A stretch of 64,000 nt of DNA from Cellulomonas fimi (GCF_012952065.1 NZ_JABCJJ010000001.1:186001-250000), one strand, 5' to 3'; shown: positions 47,677 through 56,481, numbered from the stretch's first letter. Notes: generated by a model not told the origin, from the sequence alone. Program-made: numbers and translations.

Positions 47677-48552
47677 ATGGGTCATCGGCATCTCAACGGG
47701 TTGAAGACCGCCGCCCTGTTCGGCGTCCTCTGGGCCGTGCTGCTGGGGATCTACGCGCTCGTCGGCGGCGGCAACCGCAGCCTGTTCTTCGTCTTCGCCG
47801 GCATCGGCGTGCTGAGCACCGCCTACAGCTACTGGAACTCCGACAAGATCGCGATCCGCGCCATGCGCGCGCGCCCGGTGAGCGAGCTCGAGCAGCCCGC
47901 GATGTACCGCATCGTCCGCGAGCTCTCGACCTCCGCCCGGCAGCCCATGCCCCGCCTCTACGTCTCCCCGACCGCCGCGCCGAACGCCTTCGCGACAGGT
48001 CGCAACCCGCGCAACGCCGCCGTCTGCTGCACCGAGGGCATCCTCCAGCTGCTCGACGAGCGCGAGCTGCGCGGCGTCCTCGGGCACGAGCTCATGCACG
48101 TCTACAACCGCGACATCCTCACCTCGTCGGTCGCGGCCGCCGTCGCCGGCCTCATCACGTCGTTCGCGCAGTTCCTCATGTTCTTCGGCGGCGGCCGCGA
48201 CCGCGGCGGCAACCCGCTCGCCGCGCTCGCCATGGCGATCCTCGCGCCGTTCGCCGCGATGCTCGTCCAGCTCGCCATCAGCCGCACGCGCGAGTACGAC
48301 GCCGACGAGGACGGCGCCCGCCTCACCGGCGACCCGCTCGCCCTCGCCTCGGCGCTCCGCAAGCTTGAGCTGGGCACGCAGCGCGCGCCGCTCCCGCAGG
48401 ATCGCGACCTCGTCGACGTCTCGCACCTCATGATCGCCAACCCGTTCCGCGGCGGCGGCGTCGGCCAGCTCTTCCGGACGCACCCGCCGATGAGCAACCG
48501 CATCGACCGCCTCCAGCGCATGGCGGGCGTCCCGCCGACGTCGCTCTACTGA
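47677..48552 (+). CDS. htpX: HtpX-type membrane zinc metalloprotease
   Basis: A 291-residue protease of the M48 family that degrades damaged membrane proteins. It has two N-terminal membrane helices, the zinc motif HELMH (His137, Glu138, His141), a hydrophobic region (about 152-200) and the third zinc ligand Glu206 in [17 protein letters not shown] lies just upstream of ATG 47677. Complete and probably active. Confidence 0.94.
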   Translation: MGHRHLNGLKTAALFGVLWAVLLGIYALVGGGNRSLFFVFAGIGVLSTAYSYWNSDKIAIRAMRARPVSELEQPAMYRIVRELSTSARQPMPRLYVSPTAAPNAFATGRNPRNAAVCCTEGILQLLDERELRGVLGHELMHVYNRDILTSSVAAAVAGLITSFAQFLMFFGGGRDRGGNPLAALAMAILAPFAAMLVQLAISRTREYDADEDGARLTGDPLALASALRKLELGTQRAPLPQDRDLVDVSHLMIANPFRGGGVGQLFRTHPPMSNRIDRLQRMAGVPPTSLY

Positions 48553-48616
48553 GCCGGCCCGCTGCACGACGGCGACGTCCCGGCGTCGTCGTCGCGCGGC
48601 GGTACCGTCCAGTCCC

Positions 48617-49108
48617 ATGATCGAGCTCCGCGCCGCCACGCCCGACGACTGGGCCGCGATCCATCCTTTCTACGCCGCCATCGTCGAGGCCGGCGCGACC
48701 TACGCCTTCCCGGCCGGCCAGGCCCTCGAGGAGGCGCGTGCCTGGTGGATGGAGCAGCCGCCGGGGCGGACGATCGTCGCGGTGGACGACGACGGCGCGA
48801 TCGTCGGGTCGGCCAAGCTGGGTCCCAACCGGCCGGGTCGCGGGGCGCACGTCGCGACGGCGTCGTTCATGGTGGATCCCGCGCACCACGGCCGGGGGAT
48901 CGGCCGCGCGCTGGGGCGCGAGGTGCTCCGCCTGGCCCGCGGGGACGGGTACCACGCGATGCAGTTCAACGCCGTGGTCGAGACCAACACGGCGGCGGTC
49001 CGGCTCTGGCAGTCGCTCGGCTTCGAGGTCCTCTGCACGGTCCCCGAGGCGTTCGACCACCGCGAGCACGGGCTCGTCGGCCTGCACGTGATGTACCAGC
49101 GGCTCTGA
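48617..49108 (+). CDS. GNAT-family N-acetyltransferase
   Basis: A 163-residue acetyl-CoA-dependent acetyltransferase. The acetyl-CoA loop is visible as VDPAHHGRGIGRALGREVLR (near residues 90-110), followed by the FNAVVETNTAAVRLWQSLGF region typical of motif B. The substrate cannot be told from sequence. It stands 64 bp after htpX and is probably transcribed alone. Confidence 0.9.
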   Translation: MIELRAATPDDWAAIHPFYAAIVEAGATYAFPAGQALEEARAWWMEQPPGRTIVAVDDDGAIVGSAKLGPNRPGRGAHVATASFMVDPAHHGRGIGRALGREVLRLARGDGYHAMQFNAVVETNTAAVRLWQSLGFEVLCTVPEAFDHREHGLVGLHVMYQRL

Positions 49109-49130
49109 CCGGCGGCGCCGTGGCCGTCCC

Positions 49131-49182
49131 GCGCCGCCGTCCCACGCCGCCGGTCCGCGCCGCCGTCCCACGCCGCCGGTCG
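49131..49182. repeat. tandem duplication, 26-bp unit
   Basis: Two adjacent 26-bp units (49131-49156 and 49157-49182) differ only at the last base. They lie in the convergent gap between the GNAT gene and yajQ. Confidence 0.75.
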
Positions 49183-49193
49183 AGCCGCGGCGC

Positions 49194-49691
49194 TCAGCGG
49201 TAGTTGACGAACTGGAGCGCGACGTCGAGGTCCGACTCCTTGAGCAGGGCGATCACCGACTGCAGGTCGTCGCGGCTCTTGGCCGAGACGCGCAGCTCGT
49301 CGCCGGTGATCTGCGCCTTGACACCCTTGGGGCCCTCGTCGCGGATGATCTTGCTGATCTTCTTCGCGTTCTCGCTGCTCAGGCCCTCCTTGACGGAGGC
49401 CTCGAGGCGGTACTCCTTGCCGGAGAGCCTCGGCTCCTTGTCGCCCGTGTCGAGCGACTTGAGCGAGATGCCTCGCTTGATGAGCTTGGTCTCGAACACG
49501 TCGAGGATCGCGAGGACCCGCTCGGGCGCGTTGGCGATCATCACGATCTTCTCGCCGCTCCAGGCGATCGAGGCGCCGACGTTCTTGAAGTCGTACCGCT
49601 GGGCGATCTCCTTGCCGGCCTGGTTCAGGGCGTTGTCGACCTCCTGCCGGTCGACCTTGCTGACGACGTCGAACGACGACTCGCTCGCCAT
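49194..49691 (-). CDS. yajQ: YajQ-family nucleotide-binding protein
   Basis: A 165-residue member of the YajQ (UPF0234) family, tandem ferredoxin-like folds reported to bind cyclic-di-GMP or other nucleotides. Strongly conserved stretches are [20 protein letters not shown] at the start, [12 protein letters not shown] and [20 protein letters not shown]. Typical length. ATG at 49691 is preceded by GGAGGAG. Its exact role in actinobacteria is unclear. Confidence 0.94.
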   Translation of the reverse strand: MASESSFDVVSKVDRQEVDNALNQAGKEIAQRYDFKNVGASIAWSGEKIVMIANAPERVLAILDVFETKLIKRGISLKSLDTGDKEPRLSGKEYRLEASVKEGLSSENAKKISKIIRDEGPKGVKAQITGDELRVSAKSRDDLQSVIALLKESDLDVALQFVNYR

Positions 49692-49820
49692 GGCTCCTCC
49701 AGGTGCTGGTGGCCGCGCCGGGGCGCGGCGTCGGGGGCGGTTCGTGGCACCCGCCCGGGTGTTGCTATCCTTCCACCCGCACCACTCGCGACGCTCTTCC
49801 CAGGAGCGCCGCGACGGCCC

Positions 49821-49902
49821 GGCGGGTTACCCGAGTGGCCAAAGGGGGCTGACTGTAAATCAGCTGGCAACGCCTACGGGGGTTCGAATCCCTCACCCGC
49901 CA
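49821..49902 (+). tRNA. tRNA-Tyr (GTA)
   Basis: Class II tRNA with acceptor stem GGCGGGT/ACCCGCC, anticodon GTA (49855-49857) in a CTGACT-GTA-AATCAG context, a long variable arm and the T-loop GGTTCGAATCC. The 82 nt end at the discriminator A; CCA is not fully encoded. Confidence 0.95.
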
Positions 49903-50341
49903 CCGACACGGGGCGCCCTCGTCAGAGGGCGCCCCGTTCGCGTCCGCCCGCCGCGCCGCGGCCCGGCCCGCTCGCCCGGCCCTGCCCGACTGACCCGGCC
50001 CTGCCCGGCTGACCCGGCACTGCCCGGCTGACCCGGCCCTGCCCGGCCCACCTGTCCCGGCCATGCTCGCGGCCTGCCCTTCCGCGCGGAGCATGTGGCG
50101 CGTGGGGCTGGAGAGCGGTCGATCCGCCGTCGTCCCGCCCCGTGCGCCTCACGAGTCCCGTGCTCCGCGCGGACCGACCCCCGGCCCCCCGCACGCCACC
50201 CCATCCGGGACCTCGGTCCGGGTCCCGCGCGTCCGGTCGCACCTAGCGTGGAGAACGCAGACGACAACGCCGCACGGGAGGCGAGAGAGCAGCTCGGCGG
50301 CCGATCGACCGGCCTGACGTCCGGTCGGGCAGGAGCTCGTG
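49903..50341. other. 439-bp gap after tRNA-Tyr with terminator and 19-bp repeats
   Basis: Apart from the terminator at 49910, it holds about 3.6 tandem copies of a 19-bp unit (CCCTGCCCGGCTGACCCGG) at 49980-50048 and a 7-bp inverted repeat CATGCTC/GAGCATG (50062-50068, 50089-50095). No gene recognised. The promoter of the SDR gene must lie in the last 100 bp. Confidence 0.6.
49910..49935 (+). terminator. terminator after tRNA-Tyr
   Basis: GGGGCGCCCT and AGGGCGCCCC form a 10-bp GC-rich stem with a 6-nt loop, starting 8 nt after the tRNA. The following GTTCG is only weakly T-rich. Confidence 0.75.
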
Positions 50342-51079
50342 ATGGGACGGTTCGACGGCAGGGTGGCGATCGTCACCGGCGGTGCACGGGGGATGGGCGA
50401 GGCCGAGGTCCGGCGCCTGGTCGATGAGGGCGCGAGCGTCGTCATCGGCGACGTGCTGGTCGAGGAGGGCCAGGCGCTCGCGGACGAGCTGGGCGACAAG
50501 GTCGTCTTCGTCGACCTCGACGTGAGCGACGAGATGGCCTGGGAGAAGGCCGTGCTCGCGGCGCACGAGGCGTTCGGGCCGGTCGACGTGCTGGTCAACA
50601 ACGCCGGCATCCTCGCGTGGGGACCGATCGACCAGACCGACCCGGAGACGTTCCGGCGGGTGCTCGACGTCAACCTCACCGGCGCGTTCCTCGGCATCCG
50701 CGCCGTGGCGCCTGACATGAAGGCGGCCGGCAAGGGCGCCATCGTGAACATCTCGTCGGCGGCTGGGCTGGTCGGCATGCAGAACCTCCCGGCGTACTCG
50801 GCGAGCAAGTGGGGACTGCGGGGCCTGACGAAGTCGGCGGCGATGGACCTGGGACACAGCGGCATCCGCGTGAACTCGATCCACCCGGGCGGCGTGCGCA
50901 CCCCGATGGCGGCGGGCGCGGACGACCCGAGCGCGTACGCCGGCCAGGCCGTCACGCGCATCGGGGAGCCCGAGGAGATCGCGGCGGCGGTCGCGTTCCT
51001 CGCGAGCGACGAGGCGGCGAACATCACCGGCGCGGAGCTCGCGGTCGACGGCGGGCTGGTGCTCGGCACGGTGCGCTGA
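50342..51079 (+). CDS. SDR-family oxidoreductase
   Basis: A 245-residue short-chain dehydrogenase/reductase with the NAD(P) motif TGGARGMG (residues about 12-19), the NNAG motif, catalytic Ser in NISSAAG and Tyr/Lys in YSASK. It ends with a GITGAEL-like segment (ITGAELAVDGGLV) typical of classical SDRs. An Asp at the end of beta-2 (GDVLVEEG) suggests NAD preference. ATG 50342 has AGGAG 6 nt upstream. Substrate unknown. Confidence 0.92.
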   Translation: MGRFDGRVAIVTGGARGMGEAEVRRLVDEGASVVIGDVLVEEGQALADELGDKVVFVDLDVSDEMAWEKAVLAAHEAFGPVDVLVNNAGILAWGPIDQTDPETFRRVLDVNLTGAFLGIRAVAPDMKAAGKGAIVNISSAAGLVGMQNLPAYSASKWGLRGLTKSAAMDLGHSGIRVNSIHPGGVRTPMAAGADDPSAYAGQAVTRIGEPEEIAAAVAFLASDEAANITGAELAVDGGLVLGTVR

Positions 51080-51183
51080 CGCGGCCCGTCGCGGCCCGGC
51101 TGCCACGACGACGGCGGGCGTGCCCGCGAGGTCCCCAGAGGATTTCGCGGGCGCGCCCGCGTCCGTGTAACCTTGCTCGCGCT

Positions 51184-51256
51184 GCCCCGATAGCTCAGTC
51201 GGCAGAGCGTCTCCATGGTAAGGAGAAGGTCAAGGGTTCGATTCCCTTTCGGGGCT
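51184..51256 (+). tRNA. tRNA-Thr (GGT)
   Basis: Acceptor GCCCCGA/TCGGGGC, D arm TAGCTCAGTCGG, anticodon GGT in a CTCCAT-GGT-AAGGAG arm, T-loop GGTTCGATTCC and discriminator T. No CCA encoded. Confidence 0.95.
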
Positions 51257-51305
51257 CTGTTCGGAGGTGCGGCCGACGCCACGTGCGTCGGCCGTCCGCC
51301 GGCTC

Positions 51306-51379
51306 GGCGGGGTAGCTCAGGTGGTTAGAGCACACGGCTCATAATCGTGGTGTCGCGGGTTCGAGTCCCGCCCCCGCTA
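51306..51379 (+). tRNA. tRNA-Met (CAT)
   Basis: Elongator-type tRNA with acceptor GGCGGGG/CCCCGCT (terminal G-U), D arm TAGCTCAGG, anticodon CAT in ACGGCT-CAT-AATCGT and T-loop GGTTCGAGTCC. It lies 49 bp after tRNA-Thr and before rpmG, the usual actinobacterial order. Confidence 0.93.
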
Positions 51380-51489
51380 CCGAGATCTGACAGCAGCACG
51401 GACATGACAGCAGCACGCCGGCCGGCGGTGTGCTGTGCGAAGAAGACGAGCGCCGCACGTGCGGCGCGAGATGTGAGAGAAGGCTCGAA

Positions 51490-51660
51490 GTGGCCAGCAA
51501 GAGCGCTGACGTCCGCCCGAAGATCACGCTTGCGTGCGTGGACTGCAAGGAGCGGAACTACATCACGAAGAAGAACCGTCGCAACAACCCCGACCGGCTC
51601 GAGCTGAAGAAGTTCTGCCCGCGCGACGGCAAGCACACCGTCCACCGCGAGACCCGCTGA
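51490..51660 (+). CDS. rpmG: 50S ribosomal protein L33
   Basis: A 56-residue ribosomal protein with the conserved [18 protein letters not shown] and [20 protein letters not shown] (read in parts), ending HRETR. The start is GTG 51490. The first zinc half (CVDC) is intact, but the second reads CPRDGK where four-Cys L33 proteins have CPxC, leaving three Cys. It is the first gene of the rpmG-MaoC-MaoC-murB block after the tRNA pair. Confidence 0.95.
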   Translation: MASKSADVRPKITLACVDCKERNYITKKNRRNNPDRLELKKFCPRDGKHTVHRETR

Positions 51661-51695
51661 CGCCTCGCCACCAGGCGAGCAACAGGCGAGCACGC

Positions 51696-52148
51696 ATGCC
51701 GGTCAACGCCGCGTACGCAGGCCGCGAGTACCCACCGAACTTGGCCTACGAGGTCGGTCGGGAGAAGATCCGTGAGTTCGCGGACGCCGTCGGGGCGAGC
51801 CACCCCGCGCACCGCGACCCCGAGGCCGCCCGCGCCCTCGGGTACCCGGACGTCATCGCGCCGCCCACGTTCGCCGTCGTCGTCGCGCAGCGTGCCGAGA
51901 GCCAGCTGATCGCCGACCCCGAGGCGGGCATCGACTTCACCCGGGTCGTGCACGCCGACGAGCGCTTCACCCACCACCGCCCGATCCACGCGGGCGACCG
52001 GCTGGTCACCGTCCTGCACGTCGACTCGGTCGTCGAGCGCGCGGGTCTCGCCATGGTCACCACCCGCGCGGAGATCGCCGCCGACGACGGCGCCCCCGTC
52101 GCGACCGTGGTGTCCACCCTCGCGATCCGCGGGGCGCAGGGCGCATGA
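51696..52148 (+). CDS. MaoC-like dehydratase, N-terminal (HadA-type) subunit
   Basis: A 150-residue hot-dog protein similar to the HadA subunit of (3R)-hydroxyacyl dehydratases: YEVGREKIREFADAVGASHP near the start, YPDVIAPPTFAVVV, then HADERFTHHRPIHAGDRLV. HadA-type subunits form the substrate channel while the partner provides the active site. Its stop overlaps the next ATG (ATGA). In mycobacteria the same rpmG-hadA-hadB order makes a FAS-II dehydratase; the role here, without mycolic acids, is unclear. Confidence 0.88.
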   Translation: MPVNAAYAGREYPPNLAYEVGREKIREFADAVGASHPAHRDPEAARALGYPDVIAPPTFAVVVAQRAESQLIADPEAGIDFTRVVHADERFTHHRPIHAGDRLVTVLHVDSVVERAGLAMVTTRAEIAADDGAPVATVVSTLAIRGAQGA

Positions 52149-52585
52149 CCGGCGACGCGCAGGCGACCCGGCCCACGCTCACCGGGCTCTCGGTCGGCGA
52201 CCCGGTCGGGACCCGCAGCATCGAGGTCGACCGCACCCGCCTCGTCCGGTACGCCGGCGCGAGCGGCGACTTCAACCCGATCCACTGGAACGAGCGGTTC
52301 GCGACCGAGGTCGGCCTGCCGGGCGTCATCGCGCACGGCATGTGGACCATGGGCGCCGCGGTGGAGCTCGTGAGCGCCTGGGCGGGCGACCCGGGCGCCG
52401 TCGTCGACTACCAGGTGCGCTTCACGCGGCCCGTCCCGGTGCCCGACCCGGGCGTCGCCGTCGTCGAGGTGTCCGGGACGGTCGGCGCGATCGACGCCGA
52501 CGCCGGGACGGCGCGCGTCGACCTCACGGCCACGTGCGACGGGGTCCGCGTCCTCGGCCGCGCCCAGGCGACCGTCCGCCTCTGA
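52145..52585 (+). CDS. MaoC-like dehydratase, catalytic (HadB-type) subunit
   Basis: A 146-residue hot-dog hydratase with the hydratase-2 signature YAGASGDFNPIHWNERFATE (near residues 37-56; Asp and His catalytic) and GLPGVIAHGMWTMG. The ATG overlaps the upstream HadA-type gene, so the two form a heterodimer by analogy with HadAB. It should hydrate or dehydrate an enoyl/hydroxyacyl thioester. Confidence 0.9.
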   Translation: MTGDAQATRPTLTGLSVGDPVGTRSIEVDRTRLVRYAGASGDFNPIHWNERFATEVGLPGVIAHGMWTMGAAVELVSAWAGDPGAVVDYQVRFTRPVPVPDPGVAVVEVSGTVGAIDADAGTARVDLTATCDGVRVLGRAQATVRL

Positions 52586-52613
52586 CGCGCCTCCGACACC
52601 ACCACCTCGCCCG

Positions 52614-52655
52614 TGTCAGGCTCGACGCGGGCTCCGTGTCCCGCCACGTCTGACA
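52614..52655 (+). terminator. 42-nt hairpin after the MaoC pair
   Basis: TGTCAGGC pairs with GTCTGACA (one G-U), and an inner GCGGG/CCCGC stem closes an 8-nt loop. It is the same length and has the same TGTCAG...CTGACA ends as the hairpin at 47521. No U tract. Confidence 0.45.
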
Positions 52656-52722
52656 ACGCAGGGAAACCGCCGATGCCACGCCTGCACCGCCCGAGCGCGT
52701 GCGTCCCTGACGGGACCCCCCG

Positions 52723-54000
52723 ATGAGCCGCGACACCGTCCGGCAGGCCTCGCTCGCCGTCTTCCTCGTCTTCGCGCTCAACGGGTTCAACTTCGCGAAC
52801 TGGGCCGCCCGCATCCCCGCGCTGCGTGACGAGCTCGAGCTGACCCCCGACCGGGTGGGCATCCTGCTGCTGATCGGGTCGCTGGGGTCGATCGGCGCGC
52901 TGCCGCTGTCGGGGCTCGTCGTCCAGCGGCTCGGCGCGCGGCGCACGGTCGCGATCTTCGCGTCGATCAACACCGCGGGGCTGCTCATCGCTGCCGCGGG
53001 CGTGGACCTCGGGCGCATCGTCGTGGTCGGGGTGGGGCTCGTGGTCTTCGGGGTCGGCACCGGCGTCTGGGACGCGGCCATGAACCTCGAGGGCGCGGCC
53101 GTCGAGCAGCGGCTGGGGCGCTCGATCATGCCGCGGTTCCACGCGGGCTTCTCGTTCGGGACGATGGCCGGCGCCGGGGCCGGTGCCCTGGCGGCGTACC
53201 TCGACGCGTCGGTGCTGGCCCACCTCGCCGTGACCGTCGGCACGAGCCTCGCGCTCGTCCTCGCCTGCGTGCAGCGGTTCCTGCCCGCGGGTGCGGAGGC
53301 GGCGGCACGCGGGACCGCTCCGGGCGGAGGGGCCGACGGCGTCCTGGGCGCGTCGCCTGCGACGCCGGTCCACCGCGGCGCCCGGCACACGTTCGGGGCC
53401 TGGCTCGAGCCGCGGACCCTGCTCATCGGCGTCGTCGTCCTCGCCGCGGCCCTCACGGAGGGGGCCGCGAACGACTGGGTGAGCCTCGCCGTCGTCGACG
53501 GGTTCGACCAGAGCCACGCGACCGGCGCGCTCACGTTCGCGCTGTTCGTCACGGCCATGACCGGCATGCGGCTGCTCGGCACGGGGCTGCTGGACCGGTA
53601 CGGGCGCATCGTCGTGCTCCGGGCCACGGCCGTGCTGTCCCTCGTCGGGCTGCTCCTGTTCGGCCTGGCGCCGAGCCTCTGGCTCGCGCTGGTCGGCGTC
53701 GTGCTGTGGGGCTTCGGCGCCGCCCTCGGGTTCCCGGTGGGCATGAGCGCGGCGAGCGACGAGCCGCTGCGCGCTGCGGCACGCGTGAGCGTCGTCTCGA
53801 CGATCGGGTACACGGCGTTCCTGGCCGGGCCGCCGCTCCTCGGGCTGCTCGCGCAGCACGTCGGGTACCGCCAAGCGCTCCTGGCGATCGCGGTGCCGGT
53901 GGTCATCGGCCTGCTCGTGCTGCCGGCGGCCGCTCCCCGCGGCGCCGCCGCTCGGCGGGCGGCCGCAGGGAGCCCCGAGCGCGTCGATCCCCGGGCGTAG
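52723..54000 (+). CDS. MFS transporter
   Basis: A 425-residue major facilitator permease of the YbjJ-like group with about 12 helices. It starts with FALNGFNFANWAARIPALRD, then LTPDRVGILLLIGSLGSIGA (helix 2 region), and has a cytoplasmic Gly/Ala-rich loop near residue 185-210. Substrate unknown. It sits between the MaoC pair and murB, which are usually adjacent in actinobacteria. Codon use looks like the neighbours. Confidence 0.9.
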   Translation: MSRDTVRQASLAVFLVFALNGFNFANWAARIPALRDELELTPDRVGILLLIGSLGSIGALPLSGLVVQRLGARRTVAIFASINTAGLLIAAAGVDLGRIVVVGVGLVVFGVGTGVWDAAMNLEGAAVEQRLGRSIMPRFHAGFSFGTMAGAGAGALAAYLDASVLAHLAVTVGTSLALVLACVQRFLPAGAEAAARGTAPGGGADGVLGASPATPVHRGARHTFGAWLEPRTLLIGVVVLAAALTEGAANDWVSLAVVDGFDQSHATGALTFALFVTAMTGMRLLGTGLLDRYGRIVVLRATAVLSLVGLLLFGLAPSLWLALVGVVLWGFGAALGFPVGMSAASDEPLRAAARVSVVSTIGYTAFLAGPPLLGLLAQHVGYRQALLAIAVPVVIGLLVLPAAAPRGAAARRAAAGSPERVDPRA

Positions 54001-54010
54001 CCTGGGCAGC

Positions 54011-55177
54011 ATGACTCTCGACGCCCTCGCCGCGAGCGCCCAGGAGCCGAGCACGCACGAGCCGGTCCCGACGATGGCCGAGCTGACCACGCTGCGCCTC
54101 GGCGGTCCCGTCGGGCGGTTCGTGGAGACGACGACGGAGGCCGAGCTGCTCGAGGCCGTCCAGGCCGCCGACGCCGCCGGGGAGCCGCTGCTCGTCGTCG
54201 GCGGCGGGTCCAACCTCGTGGTGGCCGACGCCGGGTTCCCGGGTGTCGTGGTCCGTGACGCCCGGCGCGGGGTCGTCGTGGAGTCGGCGGACACGTGCGG
54301 CGGCGCGAGCATCCGCGTCCCTGCGGGCGAGGTGTGGGACGACCTGGTCGCTCGCGCGGTCGAGGAGGGGTGGCTGGGCGTCGAGGCGCTCGCGGGCATC
54401 CCGGGCTCGGTCGGGGCGGCGCCGGTGCAGAACATCGGCGCGTACGGGCAGGAGCTCTCGGGCGTGGTGTCGACCGTGCGCGTGTGGGACCGCGAGCGTG
54501 CGCGGGTCCGCACGCTGCCGCTCGTGGACCTCGGCTTCGGCTACCGCACCTCGGTGCTCAAGCGCTCGCTCCACGACCCCGGCAGTCCCTGGGGGCCGAC
54601 GCCGCGGTACGTCGTGCTCGACGTCAGCCTGCAGATGTACCTCGGCGACCTGTCCGGGCCGGTCGTCTACCCCGAGCTCGCGCGCCGGCTCGGGATCGCG
54701 GTGGGCGAGCGTGCGCGCACGCCCGACGTCCGCGCGGCGGTCCTCGAGCTGCGCCGTGGCAAGGGCATGGTGCTCGACGACGCCGACCCCGACACCTGGA
54801 GCGCCGGTTCGTTCTTCACGAACCCGGTCCTCGAGCCGGACCAGGCCGCCAGGCTGCCCGACGACGCGCCCCGGTACCCGGTGCGGCCGGCGCCGTCGGC
54901 GGCCGCTGCGTCCGCCACGGACGGCCACGCCGCACACGTCAAGACGAGCGCAGCGTGGCTCATCGAGCGCGCCGGCTTCGGCCGCGGGTACGGCCTGCCC
55001 GGCCCGGTCGGGCTCTCCACGAAGCACACGCTCGCCCTGACGAACCGGGGCGGGGGCACGACGACGGAGCTGCTCGCCCTCGCGCGGACCGTCCGCGACG
55101 GGGTGCGGGACCGGTTCGGCGTCGTCCTGGAGCCCGAACCGGTGCTGGTCGGCTGCTCGCTGGACGAGGTGGTCTGA
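54011..55177 (+). CDS. murB: UDP-N-acetylmuramate dehydrogenase
   Basis: FAD enzyme that reduces UDP-GlcNAc-enolpyruvate to UDP-MurNAc in peptidoglycan synthesis. The 388-residue product shows the FAD motif LLVVGGGSNLVVADAG (about residues 58-74), GIPGSVGAAPVQNIGAYGQE (about 132-151), FGYRTSVLKRS and SAGSFFTNPVL with the catalytic Ser. It is the longer actinobacterial form. A 10-nt gap separates it from the MFS gene, with which it may be co-transcribed. Confidence 0.95.
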   Translation: MTLDALAASAQEPSTHEPVPTMAELTTLRLGGPVGRFVETTTEAELLEAVQAADAAGEPLLVVGGGSNLVVADAGFPGVVVRDARRGVVVESADTCGGASIRVPAGEVWDDLVARAVEEGWLGVEALAGIPGSVGAAPVQNIGAYGQELSGVVSTVRVWDRERARVRTLPLVDLGFGYRTSVLKRSLHDPGSPWGPTPRYVVLDVSLQMYLGDLSGPVVYPELARRLGIAVGERARTPDVRAAVLELRRGKGMVLDDADPDTWSAGSFFTNPVLEPDQAARLPDDAPRYPVRPAPSAAAASATDGHAAHVKTSAAWLIERAGFGRGYGLPGPVGLSTKHTLALTNRGGGTTTELLALARTVRDGVRDRFGVVLEPEPVLVGCSLDEVV

Positions 55178-55180
55178 CTC

Positions 55181-55576
55181 CTACGGGGACGTGACCTCGG
55201 GGGACGGCACCTCGGGTGCGAGCAGCGCGCCGCGGACGAGGTCCAGGACGCCCTCGTCCCCCAGCCCGGCCGTCCGCGCGGTCGTGACCAGCCGGCGCAC
55301 GGCCGCGTCGAGCGCGTCGTCGACGGCGGGTGCGCCGCGCGCCACGACCGTCCCGGTCCGACGCCGCGTCGTCACCACCCCCGCCGTCTCCAGCTCGCGG
55401 TACGCGCGGGCGACCGTCCCCGCCGCGACGCCGAGGTCGGCCGCGAGCGCACGGATCGTGGGCAGCCGGTCGCCGGCCCGGAGCCGGCCGGCCGAGGCGT
55501 GCGCGACGACCTGACTGCGGATCTGCTCGTAGGGCGGGACGCCGGACGTCAGGTCCACCGCGACCTGGAGGCTCAT
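55181..55576 (-). CDS. GntR-family (YtrA-type) transcriptional regulator
   Basis: A 131-residue short GntR regulator: the winged helix PPYEQIRSQVVAHASAGRLR, then LPTIRALAADLGVAAGTVAR (residues about 14-53), and a short C-terminal helical domain without a ligand-binding fold, as in YtrA. Its ATG overlaps the stop of the membrane protein gene (ATGA), and the two are transcribed together. It probably represses this operon at the inverted repeat at 56505. Confidence 0.9.
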   Translation of the reverse strand: MSLQVAVDLTSGVPPYEQIRSQVVAHASAGRLRAGDRLPTIRALAADLGVAAGTVARAYRELETAGVVTTRRRTGTVVARGAPAVDDALDAAVRRLVTTARTAGLGDEGVLDLVRGALLAPEVPSPEVTSP

Positions 55577-56481
55577 GCCGGTGCGCTGTCGGGCCCCAGA
55601 GCCGGCTCGCCCACGGCCACCGCCGGCGCCGCGACGGGGATCAGTGCGACCACCAGCGTGACCACCCCCACCGCGGCCGCGAGCACGAGCATCGGCCAGC
55701 CGACGACGACGTCGTGCTGCCTCAGGACCATGCCGCCGACGGCCAGCACGCCGACGAGCGTGAGCCCGAGCACGAGCTGGGCGCCACGCAGGGTCCGCGC
55801 GGCGGACACCCTGCGCAGGCCGCCGTCGAAACCGTCGGGCGCGTTGGCCACGGCGGGCCGACGGGCGATGAGCCGCAGCACGCCCTCGGTCGCCGCCACC
55901 ACGACGGCGGTCGCACCGAGCAGCGGGCGCCCGTAGAACCACCCGGGGAAGGGGCCGCTGCGCCGGCCGGGCACGACGACGCCCTGCGCGTCCGTCATGA
56001 CGGTCTCGAACGCGCGGCCGTCGTCGGCCGCCACCAACCCGCAGGCGACCAGGGTGACGAGGAGCAGGAGCGCCCAGGCCCAGAGGATTCTCCGGAGCGC
56101 ACCGGGTGCGACGTCCGCGACCGTGCGCCGGACCAGCGGCGCGGTCCGGAGCGCGCCGCGGGGGCGCGGCCAGGTGAGCTCTCCCACCGCGAGCACGCCG
56201 AGGAACAGCACGCCGGCGGCGGCGGGGGTCAGCGCGATCGCGACCCCGGCGCCGAGGCCGGTCGGCACCGCGATCGTGAGCGGTGCGAGCAGGACCGCGG
56301 TGACCAGCACGAGCCACGCCGCGGCCAGGACCTGGGCCGCATGCCGGCGTGCCGCGACGGCCGTCTCGGACCGCGTCGCACCCGGGTCGGACCCGCGGCT
56401 GCTCATGGCGACGAGGAGCGCAGCCACGGCGCCCGCCAGCAGCAGGGGGACGAGCATCAGGAGCAGTGCTGCGGTGGCCAC
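55573..56481 (-). CDS. membrane protein of a GntR-controlled operon (DUF1648-like)
   Basis: A 302-residue protein with about eight hydrophobic segments arranged in two halves. The middle carries GPFPGWFYGRPLL, similar to proteins that accompany YtrA-type regulators. GTG 56481 was chosen because GAGGAG lies 5 nt upstream. It is the first gene of the two-gene operon. Function unknown; it may sense or protect against envelope stress, by analogy only. Confidence 0.75.
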   Translation of the reverse strand: MATAALLLMLVPLLLAGAVAALLVAMSSRGSDPGATRSETAVAARRHAAQVLAAAWLVLVTAVLLAPLTIAVPTGLGAGVAIALTPAAAGVLFLGVLAVGELTWPRPRGALRTAPLVRRTVADVAPGALRRILWAWALLLLVTLVACGLVAADDGRAFETVMTDAQGVVVPGRRSGPFPGWFYGRPLLGATAVVVAATEGVLRLIARRPAVANAPDGFDGGLRRVSAARTLRGAQLVLGLTLVGVLAVGGMVLRQHDVVVGWPMLVLAAAVGVVTLVVALIPVAAPAVAVGEPALGPDSAPA

